Shown: positions 22,926 through 34,431, numbered from the stretch's first letter. The stretch is 64,000 bases of DNA from Sepiola atlantica (GCA_963556195.1 OY744537.1:15902743-15966742), one strand, 5' to 3'. The notes: a model not told the origin generated them from the letters alone. Program-made: numbers and translations.

Positions 22926-24600
22926 TATTGCAACATTATAATTTACTTTTTTATCGAGTTTTAGAGATTATTAATCGAATAACGTCTGATTCTGTAGAAT
23001 GAAAAATACCATTATTATTGCAATAATCTATAATATTGTACGATCTTCCTAGAAAGGGAATAGTAAATTGTATAAATTGAAATAATTAATTAATGAACTT
23101 TAAGAAAAAAAATTGAAATCTTCAAAAATGATTCATCCTATTGAAATGTTTCATTTTCAGTGAGTTTCTCTGTACATAAAATAAACGCACAATTATTAGA
23201 ATCAAATTCTGAACGGGTCATCTTTAACGTCACCATTTTGTTTTCATTGATTTATCACTTAAAAGTTCAAATTAATTGGAAAGAAATTATATTATAATAA
23301 TTGTTCTACATTGAGAATACATGTTTATTTTTAAGAGATCCACGGCTTGTATGTTTTTGTTTTCCTAGTTTCTAAAATTGAAAATACAACTATGAACGCG
23401 TAGTATTGTTGTTGGATATTGCAATTTAGGGGGACGAGTTGTTTGCCCCTTCCACAAAATTATCACAAACGACGTAGACCGTGATAACATACGTGCGCGT
23501 CTGCGTCGCATGGATACTTGGATACGATTAGTGTTTGCTGCGATGGCCTTTTTCTTGAATAGTCTGGGGACTGTTTTGAGAGACATTATCTTTAGGATAA
23601 TCCTACAGATAAACATTGGAGAAGTTATGGTGAAGGTAGTGTGAAGCTCATTCAGCACCACACATTCTACTAATGAGACGATCATCAAAGTGTTCCCGTA
23701 TATCATTGAACGATGATAAAGCATTCATGGACATGCATAACTGAAACTTGGTGGACAAGTCAGACATCGACTGAAGTTTATTTGTACATTATTGTGTTGG
23801 ATTGCAATGGCATCTCAGGTTTTCACTCTATAAAATAGAATTTTATAAAAGCGTTCCAGTTTCATATGATTCTCTGTCGAAAAAAATCGACTATTAACGA
23901 AGCTTGAGTTGAGATGCATGTTTCACGAAATAGTTTCATTAAGAACCAAGATAAAAAAAAAAACGATTTAGAAATACTGTGCGATGGTTCTGTATAAATC
24001 ATACAACTTTTTGAAAATCTAGAGCAACTTAAAAGAGAACCATTCTTAAAATTGTGACTTCAATGACAATTACTAAAACCATTTGGATAGAAATCTTTCT
24101 ATAAGCTGGGTTGACTTGCAACATTTATTTTGAAGAATCGTGATTTATGAAATGAGAAGTATCTCTTGTGCTCGAATGAAGTAGAAAGAGATAGGATGTA
24201 TTCTTCCGTATTTAGAATGTGTGGTAGTTGGATGCTGACAGTATTCTTATGTTAGGTTAGGGTCAACAATGTGTGATGCATCCTTAGCCCAGTTGTCCTA
24301 GCTGTCTGCTCTACTGGAGCAGCGCCGCTTGTAGATGAAGTGACAAATTCGGGAGTGGCAGTCTCGTTGATAGTTGTTGAATGATGCTAGCCTGAGCGGT
24401 GTGATATGGAGCTGCGAGGACGAAGTTGTAGGCAACGCTGAACTGCTTAGGGGCTCCACTCCGAATTTTTCCTAGAGGTTTACTCCTGACGCCTTTCCCC
24501 TGGGTAGATATGCCAAAAGGAAGCGGAGGTTCAAGGCTGACGACCTTCACATACTCGAATTAGCTGGTTATAGTGCCATAATCAGTCATGTTAGCATAAA
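22926..24600. other. Unassigned; open frames without recognisable domains
   Basis: A 119-aa minus frame (23365-23724) is overlapped by an open plus-strand stretch. Neither has a motif I recognise. A GC-richer block at 24290-24550 holds a 79-aa minus frame rich in Pro/Leu, again unrecognised. It abuts the Helitron at 24601. Confidence 0.35.
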
Positions 24601-25086
24601 TCTATATATTAATACGATAGCGTGTGTGTTCGTGTGTCACGCTTCCGGCAAAAGCTCTGCGCATGCGTGCCGCACCTAGATTTTGAAAAGCATTCATGAC
24701 AGTTAGTTTTCGTAATGTTTCAGGTATTTCCCTTTTGCGCAACGATTAGCGACGTAAGATTTTGACGTCGGTTGTCGACGTCGGCCCGATAGGTTTGTAG
24801 TTCGATTCCAACCAACCTCAAATTTTTTTTCTACATCGAAGGGGAGGAAGGGAGTAAGGTAGGGAGGGGACGACTGGGAAGACACATATTAATATGATAG
24901 CATGTGTGTTATTTTGTATGTCACGCTTACATCAAAAGCAACGACCTTCTAAATCTTTGTATGCTACTCATGAATTGGAGCCAAATTTAATTTAATCTAA
25001 AGCATTTACAAAGTAATGTATAGGTTAGAAATAAGATAATTAGTATTGAAAACATCATTTCGTGTAATTTACACGGGTCCCGCTAG
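24601..25086 (+). mobile_element. Non-autonomous Helitron
   Basis: Starts A|TC (TCTATATATTAATACGATAG at 24601) and ends CTAG|T (25083-25086). Seven nt before the CTAG is a hairpin CGTGTA-ATT-TACACG (about 25061-25075). These are the 5' TC, 3' stem-loop, CTRR and A/T insertion rules of Helitrons, which move by rolling circle. It has no Rep/helicase coding capacity. A second, diverged 5'-end-like segment lies inside at about 24883-24930 (CATATTAATATGATAGCATG, then TGTCACGCTTAC). A B-box-like GTTCGATTCC at about 24800 suggests captured tRNA-like sequence. Confidence 0.8.
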
Positions 25087-25592
25087 TTGTATATATTATA
25101 AACTTTTAAAAACACTTCTAAAAACCCTAGTCACTGCCGGTTTGGTTAACTTTGTCAGATTTACGGTAGTTTGATTTCCTGCTAGACACAATCTTCGGTC
25201 TTTCTGTAGAGGGGTTTGTTAGAATACTTTGCCATAAGGATACTTCACCTTACAACTAAACCCTGACAAAATATTCAAAATAACATAGTATTCGAAGCCC
25301 AAATGATCCCCTCGGCATGGCTATACACTTTCTCATACAAGGAATTGTGCACTTTCTCCTAATGATGTTAGATCAAGTAACAGCACTAAGTTGGATATTC
25401 CACCAGACCAAATTAATTATTGTCCAAGAATCTGGCAAGGCCCAAAAAAGACCACAAGAAAGATAAACATAGTTAAGTGGTCAATTGAGAGAGGAGAATT
25501 AATACTCTTCACTGCTCAACAAACTCAAGTTTTTAGAGGTAGGGGAGGACCGTAAATTAACACTTAGATACCTATGTATATCATAAAAAAAC
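25087..25592. other. No gene or classified repeat seen
   Basis: Ordinary AT-rich sequence between the Helitron and the antisense SINE. Confidence 0.4.
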
Positions 25593-25941
25593 AAGTGTAT
25601 TGATTTACTCCTCTCCAGGAGTTAGGCACAAGGCCAGTTTTTATCTTACTCCCACAAGTAAGATGTGACCCAAGGTCGGGTCGGGAAAGTGGGGTTTAAA
25701 AATTGCCTGGGCAGCCCCGTCGGCATTCCCCGGTAGGGGCGCCTCAGGCAGTAAGCAATAAACTTACTCCTCCCCAAAGAGGGGAGGCGAAGCCTGGAAG
25801 AGTGGACCTCCTAGAACTGCACAGGACAGACCCATAGACAGGCGTAAATCAAGACCCAAAGGCCAAGACAATACCAGTCTATGGGGTGCAGTATCCATCG
25901 GAACAGATACTACACTTTGATCTTAGCCAAAAGAAAGTGTA
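25593..25941 (-). mobile_element. U2 snRNA-headed SINE, copy 3, with 7-bp TSD
   Basis: Complete antisense copy. The U2 head begins CTTTTGGCTAAGATCAAAGT (25934 downward), followed by the hairpin, the body and the tail ending at about 25600. The direct repeat AAGTGTA at 25593-25599 and 25935-25941 flanks it. The first 10 or so U2 bases are missing, so it is slightly 5'-truncated. Confidence 0.85.
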
Positions 25942-26011
25942 AGCCACAGGAGGGGAAGCCTTAATCTCTAATAGATAACTGAACTAAACTTATAAAAAGA
26001 GGTACCTATAT

Positions 26012-26506
26012 ATTTGTATGTACAGGATTCACCCTAAACTAATAAACCGATCATTATGACTTTTTGAACACAGCTGCTAGGCGTTAGGTGTCATAATTTA
26101 GGCTATATTTTGTTTAATTCAGGTTTATACAAAGGGGGTACAAAGGAGATTAAAGCCCTTCGTGAAAATTATACTAAAGAGTTTTAAGGGCATAATATAG
26201 ATACAACCTCTTATTAGAAATTCAAATATTTCAGATTTGCATTAAATTTGATACTCGGTCATTAGACACCAATTAAGCAAGATTCCCTGAATTAAATTTT
26301 TTTCAAAAGATCTCTTAAGCTTAAGCCTTAAATGTTAGACATTTTCTATAATCAAAATCATGTAACAGACTTTTATCTAAATTAGAATAAGGATTCTTGA
26401 CATAAGGTTGAGTGTCATTATATCTTGATTTCTATCTTCGGAAAGAGACATAAAATGGGTATAAAACTTTTCTTTTCTTTTTTGGGAATTAATTTTACCT
26501 GTCCTG
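26012..26506 (-). repeat. Interspersed repeat R1, copy A (internal deletion)
   Basis: The reverse complement aligns with 29822-30410 and with the R1 copy at 62650-64000: GACAGGTAAAA start, CTTATTCTAATTT, AAGGCTTAAGCTTAAG, ATCTTGCTTAAT, TTTCACGAAGGGCTTT, AACGCCTAGC, GAATCCTGTACATAC. It lacks the roughly 100 bp that contain the seed of the 26-bp minisatellite. No coding capacity; class unknown. Confidence 0.75.
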
Positions 26507-26555
26507 CTGGATAGTGTTTTAGCCTGACGATTCCATACTAGGATATTTAATAACT

Positions 26556-26562
<7 letters not shown>

Positions 26563-26647
<85 letters not shown>
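26563..26647. repeat. (TA)n array
   Basis: Pure TA dinucleotide array. Confidence 0.95.
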
Positions 26648-26649
<2 letters not shown>

Positions 26650-27381
26650 TTCGTTAAAGTAAACGTGTTGTCTGGGAAAAGATCAAATCGAATTTCACTT
26701 TATTGTTCTTAACATGCTGCAACGATCCACAAAAAGAACCTGAATCAAATATCGATTTCGTAGGGAGAAATCTATAAATAATAAACATCGAGAAAGAGAC
26801 TGACTTTACTTTATATATTAAATATAAAGATTGTGGAGTATAAAATAGTTCGATTAAAGTAAAACATTAAAGTAGATGCTTATTTGAAAATACTTTGGAG
26901 GGGAAATATTTCTAAATTGGGAAAAAAGATGTTAGTTTCATTTTTTTTATTGAATATGTGTTTGCTTTATATTCATCGGAAAGCAGGATTGATCTGATCT
27001 ATGTTTGGGAAGCTTTATCGATGCGAAGAAAACACAAGAAGAACAGTTTACTTCATTTTATGCCTCGTTAAATGCACAGCTATTTTGATTAGCTTTAGCA
27101 TCGAAAAGGATCCGTTCAATTGCCCGAAGGGATTTTCGGAAACAAAAACATTTCTAACAAAAATAGCAAAAAAGAATGAAGGGCGAAATGTGAGGGAATT
27201 TACCTTCTGGTAGAGCCTTTAAAGCTGAATTAATTTAGTTTCGTCCGCTTCATTTTCATCCCAGAAATGAAACATGCCTAATAGTTTTGAACACAAATAA
27301 CCGTAATTTTACATATGACGACCATCATGCACTTGAGATGCTCGTGCATCGAGATAATCTGGTTTTAAAGATTAATCTAGC

Positions 27382-27384
<3 letters not shown>
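26648..27384. other. No gene or classified repeat seen
   Basis: A 70-aa frame at 27001-27213 has no motif, signal peptide or splice context I can support. Confidence 0.4.

Positions 27385-27442
<58 letters not shown>
27385..27442. repeat. (TA)n array
   Basis: Pure TA dinucleotide array. Confidence 0.95.
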
Positions 27443-27445
<3 letters not shown>

Positions 27446-27774
27446 TAAATTTCGTGTACAACAGAATCGTAGGATCAATTTTAGAGGAAGCATTATTTTA
27501 ATCAATGAAACAGGCGGGTGGAAAAAAGGAAAATTGTTAAAATTACCTTAAGGCCTTATCGTCTGACCCTCTAAGAGGAAACGTCAGAATGGTAAATTAA
27601 AAACTAAAAGTCGAATGAGATATGAGCGGAAAAAAATGTTTCAGCTAGAGAAATATTGTGTGTGTGCGTCAGTGTGTGTGTGTTTTTTACATCGATAGTG
27701 AGAGTGTGAACAAATATTTAACGCTGAGCTTGGAAGATTAGTTATTTTTACAAATTCATTTTTCTCTAAGCGTT

Positions 27775-27880
27775 TGGCTCGTTAGTTAAGCGGTCAAGTG
27801 TAACACACCAGCGCCATGTGTTCCATTTTTCGGAAGCACAGGTTCGAATTCTGTACGAGTTTCATTTTGTGCTTTTGCTA
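27775..27880 (+). repeat. tRNA-like sequence (SINE head or pseudo-tRNA)
   Basis: TTGGCTCGTTAGTTAAGCGG (about 27774-27793) resembles an A box/D arm with GTTAAGCGG, and AGGTTCGAATTCTG (about 27840-27853) a B box. The spacing suits a tRNA with a long variable arm, but no clean acceptor stem forms, so it is not called a functional tRNA. Confidence 0.45.
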
Positions 27881-27954
27881 TGTTTATTCACAGCCAGGTT
27901 GATTTAATTAACCGTTTATTTAATAAAATTACCGAGGCAAAAACACCATGATAC

Positions 27955-27956
<2 letters not shown>

Positions 27957-27995
<39 letters not shown>
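27957..27995. repeat. (TA)n array at palindrome edge
   Basis: TA array ending where the left arm of the ribozyme palindrome begins. Confidence 0.9.
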
Positions 27996-27998
<3 letters not shown>

Positions 27999-28025
27999 TA
28001 TAAATTTTTATTTATACAAACATTA

Positions 28026-28091
28026 TTGGTTACATATGTGCATACATGTTTCGGTTGCACTTTTCCCAGAAAGTCAACCTCATCAGACCAA
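28026..28091 (-). ncRNA. Hammerhead ribozyme, PLE type I (left arm)
   Basis: Mirror image of 28126-28191. Minus strand order: stem I TTGGT, core CTGATGA (plus 28080-28086), stem II GGTTG/CAACC, core GAAA, stem III CATGT...ATATG, cleavage U-A, and stem I partner ACCAA. All core residues are intact. Confidence 0.85.
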
Positions 28092-28125
28092 GAATTTTCG
28101 AGAAATGGCCATTTCTCGAAAATTC

Positions 28126-28191
28126 TTGGTCTGATGAGGTTGACTTTCTGGGAAAAGTGCAACCGAAACATGTATGCACATATGTAACCAA
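28126..28191 (+). ncRNA. Hammerhead ribozyme, PLE type I (right arm)
   Basis: Stem I TTGGT (28126-28130) pairs with ACCAA (28187-28191). Core CTGATGA is at 28131-28137. Stem II GGTTG (28138-28142) pairs with CAACC (28160-28164), with further pairing in its loop (ACTTTCT/AGAAAAGT-like). Core GAAA is at 28165-28168. Stem III is CATGTATGCACATATG with one G-U. U16.1 is 28185 and the cleavage base is A 28186. Every conserved position of a type I hammerhead is present. Hammerheads in PLE pseudo-LTRs are established; the role is probably RNA processing of the retroelement transcript. Confidence 0.9.
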
Positions 28192-28307
28192 TAATGTTTG
28201 TATAAATAAAAATGTATACTTGTAAACAGCTCTACTTGTTATTGAGCACTTTTTATAAACACTTGAGTTTCTACGGATTTACATTTACAGAAACTAATAC
28301 AATACAT

Positions 28308-28311
<4 letters not shown>

Positions 28312-28352
<41 letters not shown>
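28312..28352. repeat. (TA)n array
   Basis: TA array between the palindrome and a further PLE terminus. Confidence 0.9.
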
Positions 28353-28354
<2 letters not shown>

Positions 28355-28395
28355 CATGTATTATTGTTTTTCCTTGATTTTAATCAAATAAAACT

Positions 28396-28540
28396 CCAGT
28401 GTTTATAAAAAGTGCTCAATAACAAGTAAAGCTGTTTTTTTAGTATATTTTATTTATTTATGCAGAGGTTATTGGTTACATATGTGCATACATGTTTCAG
28501 CTGCGATCTCTCTCGAGAATCAGCTTCCCCAGACATCCAG
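28396..28540. repeat. PLE terminal segment with degenerate antisense hammerhead
   Basis: Begins with GTTTATAAAAAGTGCTCAAT and AACAAGTAAAGCTG, the same block as in the 28.2-kb element. On the minus strand 28472-28537 keeps GAAA (plus 28495-28498), stem III, U-A and ACCAA, and a stem II AGCTG/CAGCT. The first core reads CTGGGGA instead of CTGANGA and the 5' strand of stem I is lost, so this copy is predicted inactive. Confidence 0.7.
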
Positions 28541-28919
28541 AAAAAATAAAATAATAAATAGCAAACTTCTTTATCATGTGTATTATACCGGTTGGGAAAG
28601 TGATGGGTGTATAATTAAACAGGCAAGATTCATATTCAAGTACACATTCGCGCCACTCCCATTCTTTTACTTTTTATCATTTAAGTTTATTGAGCATGTT
28701 CAACCACTTTCAAATCCTTTTCATACATTTCATTACCCTACTCGGGAGCAAATATTACAAAGGCAAATAAATAAAATAAAACTTAAAATATGTGTGTACT
28801 GGCAACAGGAAACATGTTAACTTTCTTGATGTTACATTTAATCTAACAAGTATAAAACTTTCATGAAGGAGAACGCCAACCGATATACGTGCATCCACTA
28901 TCAAACAATCCACCTTCCA
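28541..28919. other. No gene or classified repeat seen
   Basis: AT-rich. The frame spanning 28482-28820 overlaps the PLE terminus and is not supported. Confidence 0.35.
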
Positions 28920-29458
28920 CAATGAAGCACACTGGTGATACCAGATCAGGCTGCCCTGTAGCTCCCTGAGACGAAATTCACCTACATTGACGTTTTTTTT
29001 TTTTTTTTTTTTGTAAAACTTAATTATGTTCTACAAAACCAAAAACAAAAACAACAGCCCCTCTCCTTTTCTCCCTCCCCTTTTTTATTTTATTTTTCCT
29101 ACCCTACTCCCGGTCCTGGATATGACCTTAAACTACATCCGATGGTGAAATCCGGCTTACGGACTTTGGGGAATGTGGAGCCTCCTCTTAATTACCATTG
29201 CTCCCAGGTCCACCCTGACCCGGAGTGGTAGTACCTGTTAGGGTCCCAACTATGGGTTAAATAGAAACAGATGAAACAAAAAAAGGAAGAAAACAAATAT
29301 ATTTACCAACCAAACCAAACACCATCAATAAATATTTGAACATATAAAGAACTTGAAGCATAAAAACTTTCACCAAAATGACTGCATTCGGCATTAAATA
29401 ACCTGAAAAGGGTTGATATGCCGTAAAACAAAACAACCAAACCAAACAATGAAGCACA
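28920..29458 (-). mobile_element. 515-bp retroposon with 12-bp TSD
   Basis: The direct repeat CAATGAAGCACA at 28920-28931 and 29447-29458 flanks the insertion. Read on the minus strand it starts TTTGGTTTGGTTGTTTTGTT, then TTTACGGCATATCAACCC and GGGTTATTTAATGCCG-like. It contains a unique middle, a purine block (AAAAGGGGAGGGAGAAAAGG), an A-run of about 22, and ends with TCTCAGGGAGCTACAGGGCA and a terminal hairpin CTGGTATCACCAG. A 3' hairpin suggests mobilisation by a LINE that recognises it. No open reading frame of note. A related copy lies at 36465-36860. Confidence 0.75.
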
Positions 29459-29821
29459 TGCCTACGTCCATAGAAAGTAGAATTAGTAACAATTCATCGG
29501 ACGTAACAACGTTTAATTACTATAGAAACATTTACAACACAGCCCTAGACTAGTAGCTTTATAAAAAATAAAAGCCTTTCTTTATTCAGTATTTCTATTC
29601 ATATATGAAATAAATTTTTCGTATATTATTGATAACTTTGTCAGCAGACGTCTTCAAATTAAGGCTAGTATAATTTCAAAGTTTTCTTTTTATTCTTATT
29701 TGTTTCGAAACTTTATTTTTATCACGGAATTGTGACCAAATTACTCACTATATAAAGCCTATGTCCAGCATTATAGATAGAGAAATTAATAACATAACAT
29801 ACTAGAAGAACTCTTGACTAG

Positions 29822-30410
29822 TGACAGGTAAAAGTAATCCACCGAACAGTACAGTTTGCCACCATTTTATGTCCACTTACGAAGATTAAAATCAAGAAAT
29901 AATTATATTTAACTTCATGTCTAGAACCCTTATTCTAATTTGATCAAAATCGATTGCATAATTTTTTATCATAGAAAATGTTTAAAATGTAAGGCTTAAG
30001 CTAAGGGGTCTTAAGAAGAAATTTGAATGCAAGGAATCTTGCTTAGTGTGTGTCTAATGACTATGTATCAAATTCAATGCAAATCTGATATTTTTGAATT
30101 TTAGAATAGAATTGCGCCCATATTATGCCCCTAAACCTCTTTTAAACTCCAAAGAAACTGAATTGTGGTGAATATTAATGGATTTATGTCTAATATCTAT
30201 TGTTTAAATATCACAAAAATCGAAGGTATCTAAATTTTCACGAAGGGCTTTCAGTACCCCTTTCCCCCATTTGCATAAAACTAAATAAAACTAAATATAG
30301 CTCATATTATGACCCTTTACGCCTAGCGGTTGTGTTCCAAAATTAATAATGATCAGTTAACTAGTTTAGGTGTGAATCCTGTACATACAGATATATAAAA
30401 CTATAAACAT
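29822..30410 (+). repeat. Interspersed repeat R1, copy B (unexpanded)
   Basis: Full-length-looking copy, the reference for the R1 family. It includes the single-copy segment TAATATCTATTGTTTAAATA followed by TCACAAAAATCGAAGGTATC (about 30188-30230), which in copy C has become the unit of a 26-bp minisatellite. Ends TAGGTGTGAATCCTGTACAT. Confidence 0.75.
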
Positions 30411-31061
30411 ATATATAAATAGAGATAACGTAAATAGTCTGTTTGTTCTCATGACGCAGCTTGAACATAAAAAAGAGAAGTTCCGCTTTTATATATCTTA
30501 AGATTGGGAAAGCCCGTTTTCTGCGTATATTGTTTATTTTTAGGGAATACTCATATAGCTATTTTAGTAGAATTATTTCATAAAGCTAATAATATAATAA
30601 AATAGTATGAGACGATTCAAAATATGCTCAATGAATTGAGATTTTGAAATGGAATTTAAAAAAAAAACAATTCTAATTTAAGTGACATTTTAATGGCTCG
30701 TTTCCAGAAAACGTTGTTTAATGGCAGAAATCTTGCAGACCAATGTTATCGCTTTGTATGCAGCGTTGGAGTTATATTTACTCTTTCTCGTATTACTTTT
30801 TTTCTTATTCGTGTATATTTTTTAGATTATCTGTTGCCGAAAGCCAGATTTTCTATTAATATGTTAAGGAATCGTTTGCAATGGAAGAATTTTTAGAAGC
30901 GAAAGTGCACTAGCGTAACTCCCAACTTAGAATTGGATAAAGAAAAAAAATACATTTCACTTTAAAAGCAAGCTGTAGAAAGTGCATGTTAAATATTGCT
31001 AAAAGTTGTTGATTTTAAATTGTTTTCAGTTTATGGTTAGATCATTTTATCGTTCCAGAAA
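30411..31061. other. No gene or classified repeat seen
   Basis: A 67-aa frame at 30693-30896 has a hydrophobic middle but no other support. Confidence 0.35.
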
Positions 31062-31112
31062 GCAATGTGACCATATCTCACTCTTATACAAAGTGAGATA
31101 TGGTCACATTGC
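31062..31112. repeat. Perfect 21-bp-arm hairpin
   Basis: GCAATGTGACCATATCTCAC plus T (31062-31082) and its exact complement (31092-31112) are separated by a 9-nt loop CTTATACAA. A fold this exact fits either a minimal foldback transposon or a very short hairpin transcript. Confidence 0.8.
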
Positions 31113-31984
31113 AGGCTACCTCGTTGGGCTGGGTGCACCGGGTTTCGTCTTGCTGGCTGGTGTATCTTGTGTCTCGTCGTTGTTGTTAATACTCGCGCTG
31201 TTAAACTCGGCTTGATAGAAAGAAAAAAAAACACGCGGATGCTGTTGCTGCTTTGTTTAACGGTTTTATTTTAACAGACAACAGAAAAATTGAAAGCGTA
31301 TGTAGTCAGTAGTACCGAGTGAAAAAGAGAGTGAGAGAGCAAAAGGAATTACTAGAAGAGATTTACTTGAATCATTCTAGGCTGACTGCACCTCCTCCTC
31401 CCGGCATTCCTCGCTCGCAGCAGCGGTTTTTTCTATCTCTGTGTCGGCCAAGAGTCTGGAACGAAAGAGACGTTACTTCCGACTTCCGCATTCTCTCCCC
31501 CATCTTTGGGCGTCTGGTCGATCTGGCACCTTTCAATGTCTAACAATATGTTCTAACATTGAATACATATAAGGAAATGTCGCTCGGAAAACTTTTTCTT
31601 GCCTTAACAGAGTACAAAATCGACTTGACAATCTAGTGGGGATCATATCTTCTGTTCTCACGGCTTGTCTAGCCGGATTAGTTAAGGGTTATTCCGGGTC
31701 ACAAGAGAGCAGATATAATAAACAAGCAAATAGACAGACAATATAATCTCACTACAACTTTTTCAAAGCAGACGAGTGTTATAATCACCAGCCATTCCTG
31801 ATATTATGAATGACTTACATGCAATCGATTGACAAGTGTTACGTTTTGTTTACCATACATACATGGTAACTTTATTCTGCTGTCCATGCCTCGAAACATT
31901 CTACGCCATTTCTTTAAAATAAGATGATTAAAAAAAATGAAAAGGAGAAATAAAGATTGAACGGAATATCGATGTGGAAGTATT
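31113..31984. other. Unassigned GC-richer segment
   Basis: 31113-31215 and 31319-31543 contain short frames with better base composition than their surroundings, but without motifs that I can identify. The second includes a Pro run and CRPRVWNERDV-type residues; it could be a retroelement relic. Confidence 0.3.
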
Positions 31985-32420
31985 AGCTAATTCGGAAAAT
32001 GCTGGCCGATTCTTCGACACTTCAAAAGTTGATTTTTTTATGGAAGACTTACATCCGATCTGTTACTGGAAAAATGCTTGGATCATTGTACCGATTCAGA
32101 AAAGACCTCACTTCTGATGCAATATTAAGGCGGAGTACTACGATCTAGTACTGCTCCCACATCTGGGGAGTTGCCGCTCAGCGCACTTTTTCTTCTCTTT
32201 TCAGGATGAAAACATCGGCTTCACAAGCTAGTGAGAGATAATCTATTCAGTTCTCTAAAGAACCTTTTCTCACAGAAGAGACGTTACTATGCTTTATCTA
32301 CTGATAAATTTAGAAACACCATAACTAAAGGTTCCATTGTCACAGGAAATATACATTAAAAGCATTTCAATGTAAATATTGCCAATGAATTTTTAATCAA
32401 GATTTGACAAAGAAACTTCA
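31985..32420 (+). mobile_element. LINE RT C-terminal fragment, decayed
   Basis: Pieces in changing frames: KMLGSLYRFRKDLTSDAILR (about 32068-32128), YCSHIWGVAA (about 32152), RDNLFSSLKNLFSQKRRYYA (about 32237-32296), LSTDKFRNTITKGSIVTG to about 32345. This is the same part of the LINE as at 9.4 kb, from a different, more diverged lineage. Confidence 0.65.
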
Positions 32421-34138
32421 GAAAGACTGGAATTGTACGCCATAATTCTATGAATAAAAAGATTCATTTTCTAGAGAAATAATCGAAGACACAACAAACA
32501 TCGAACCAAAAACATAATTCATTCATTACAATTTATCGATCTGTATGTAAAAAATAAGTTATCTAGGAATAATAACCAAGGCCATTTCTCTCTAAATAAT
32601 TTACGTGACTGAAAAAGGAAATAACTAGAAATACCATCAGAACAGACAGACTAAATTGAATCAAACTTTTATTGTTTATATAGTATTTTGCATTCAAGCC
32701 TGTCTTATGACAAACTATTGAAAATTCTCGCTTACCCAATGATTCTAATTTTCTAAAAAAAAAAAAAATCAATAAAATAGTTTAAAAATTAAAATAAATA
32801 AAAATTTTCCATAGAATTTCTAGAGTTAATTTGGGAAAGATTAAAACTTCTTCTTGTCTATTTTAGGGTCTAAAAGATCGCCAGGATTGTGCTTGTTTTC
32901 TCGGCCGCGAATTTGCTAATTTTGTAAGGGCAGAATTATCAGAGTTCTCTCCCTTAGACTGATTCTATCCAACGTAGAAAGGATGCGCTCTCCTGTCCAG
33001 AATTTAAAAAAAAAACACCTCGCTCATGCATGTGAGAGCGAAATATATGTTGTTGTTCTGAAATATCCCTCAAGGCTATCAGACATGGTCTGACCGACTG
33101 CGATTTTGGCGTGGCCTTCACAAATCCCGGTAGAAGTCGTATTATACTGTTTTTCTCCTGGCAGTGGTTTAGACTCTCAGAACACCAGAGCCAACAAATA
33201 TAAGCCATATTTACTCATACATTGTTTACATATCTTCTCTATCCCAGTTTCGGCAACACATGTTTTTCTATATTATATTTGGACATAAATGTATTCTTCT
33301 TTAGTAATATTATCTATCGTTCTTTCCTTTAGGTTTCATATTCCATACCATTTTACACGTTTCGTATCCTCTTTGTACGTTTGTCTTCGACATTTATATA
33401 TATATATGTGTGTGTGTATATTTTTATCCTTTAATTCCCCCTTCCATTTCCAACGGTTCCTCTTAATCCCCCCCCCCGTTCCAACGGTTCCTTCCTACCC
33501 TCATGACATTAATTCCTTCCACAATTGATTTAAATTTCTTCTCAAATTTCAAATCTCATTTCTAACCATATTCCGTTTGTTTTAAGTTATCCCCCTTTGA
33601 TTGCCCATATAATAATAACGGCCCACACGTAAATTTAAAATTTAGAATTGAATAAATAAAGAAAAGTTAATCAATCAAATAAAATTAAAAAATAAGATTA
33701 TAATAATTAGTATATAAATAAACAAATGTTAATAAGATGTTAACTTTAGCTAGATAACTATTTAATTAAATTTTGACATTTTCTGCGTTCCTACTCCCAA
33801 TAGTCTGCTGCAGCGCTTCAACAGTTTGATTCCGGTTTTTCCCGTTTTTTCGACCCTTTCGGTCTTAAATTATTGTCTTTTGATAATGAAAGTTTTTCTT
33901 TCGAAAATTTAAGATTACCTGTTGTCGAACTTTTTATTTACCTGACAGTATTTACTATTCTGGTACTTAATCAGTTTTTACGTGAAATATTAATAAATCG
34001 TTTTGAGATTCGTTTTCTCTCGTCGTTTGTTTCTGTTCACCCTCTCCACCTTCCGGCAACAACATCGCATTGCTACAGCCTCGGATTACAAACCTGCGCT
34101 TATATTTACCAGCAATGCTTCAAGCAAACTACAATCTC

Positions 34139-34140
<2 letters not shown>
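32421..34140. other. No gene or classified repeat seen
   Basis: AT-rich. The minus frame 32954-33208 and plus frames 33106-33528 show no recognisable domain. A short C-run lies near 33470. Confidence 0.35.
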
Positions 34141-34142
<2 letters not shown>

Positions 34143-34182
<40 letters not shown>

Positions 34183-34313
34183 GATATACATATATATACA
34201 TATATATATATATATACATATATATATACATATAGATATACATATATATATTATATATATATACATATATATGTATATATACATATATATATACATATAT
34301 ATATACATATATT

Positions 34314-34345
<32 letters not shown>

Positions 34346-34431
34346 ATATATGTATATATATATAATATATATATGTATGTATATATATATATAATATATA
34401 TATATATGTATTTATATAATATATATATATG

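Larger units (their letters stand above)
27994..28223. repeat. Near-perfect 230-bp palindrome of a PLE terminus
   Basis: Centre at 28108/28109 with essentially no spacer (AGAAATGGCCATTTCT). Each arm is about 113 bp and contains one full hammerhead ribozyme, pointing outward from the centre. The right flank (28228-28262, minus) carries the TTTATAAAAAGTGCTCAATA block shared with 10.25 and 28.4 kb. Two inverted terminal repeat copies fused head to head would give this arrangement; PLEs are known for inverted and tandem pseudo-LTRs. Frames on both strands here are incidental. Confidence 0.85.

Noticed and set aside
23365..23724. 119-aa minus frame as a gene
   Set aside because: No recognisable motif, the other strand is equally open, and no splice or polyadenylation context supports it.
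24311..24550. 79-aa minus frame adjacent to the Helitron
   Set aside because: Composition is better than background, but no family, signal or conserved motif is apparent.
27775..27880. Functional tRNA gene
   Set aside because: A- and B-box-like sequences exist, but no acceptor stem or clean cloverleaf forms.
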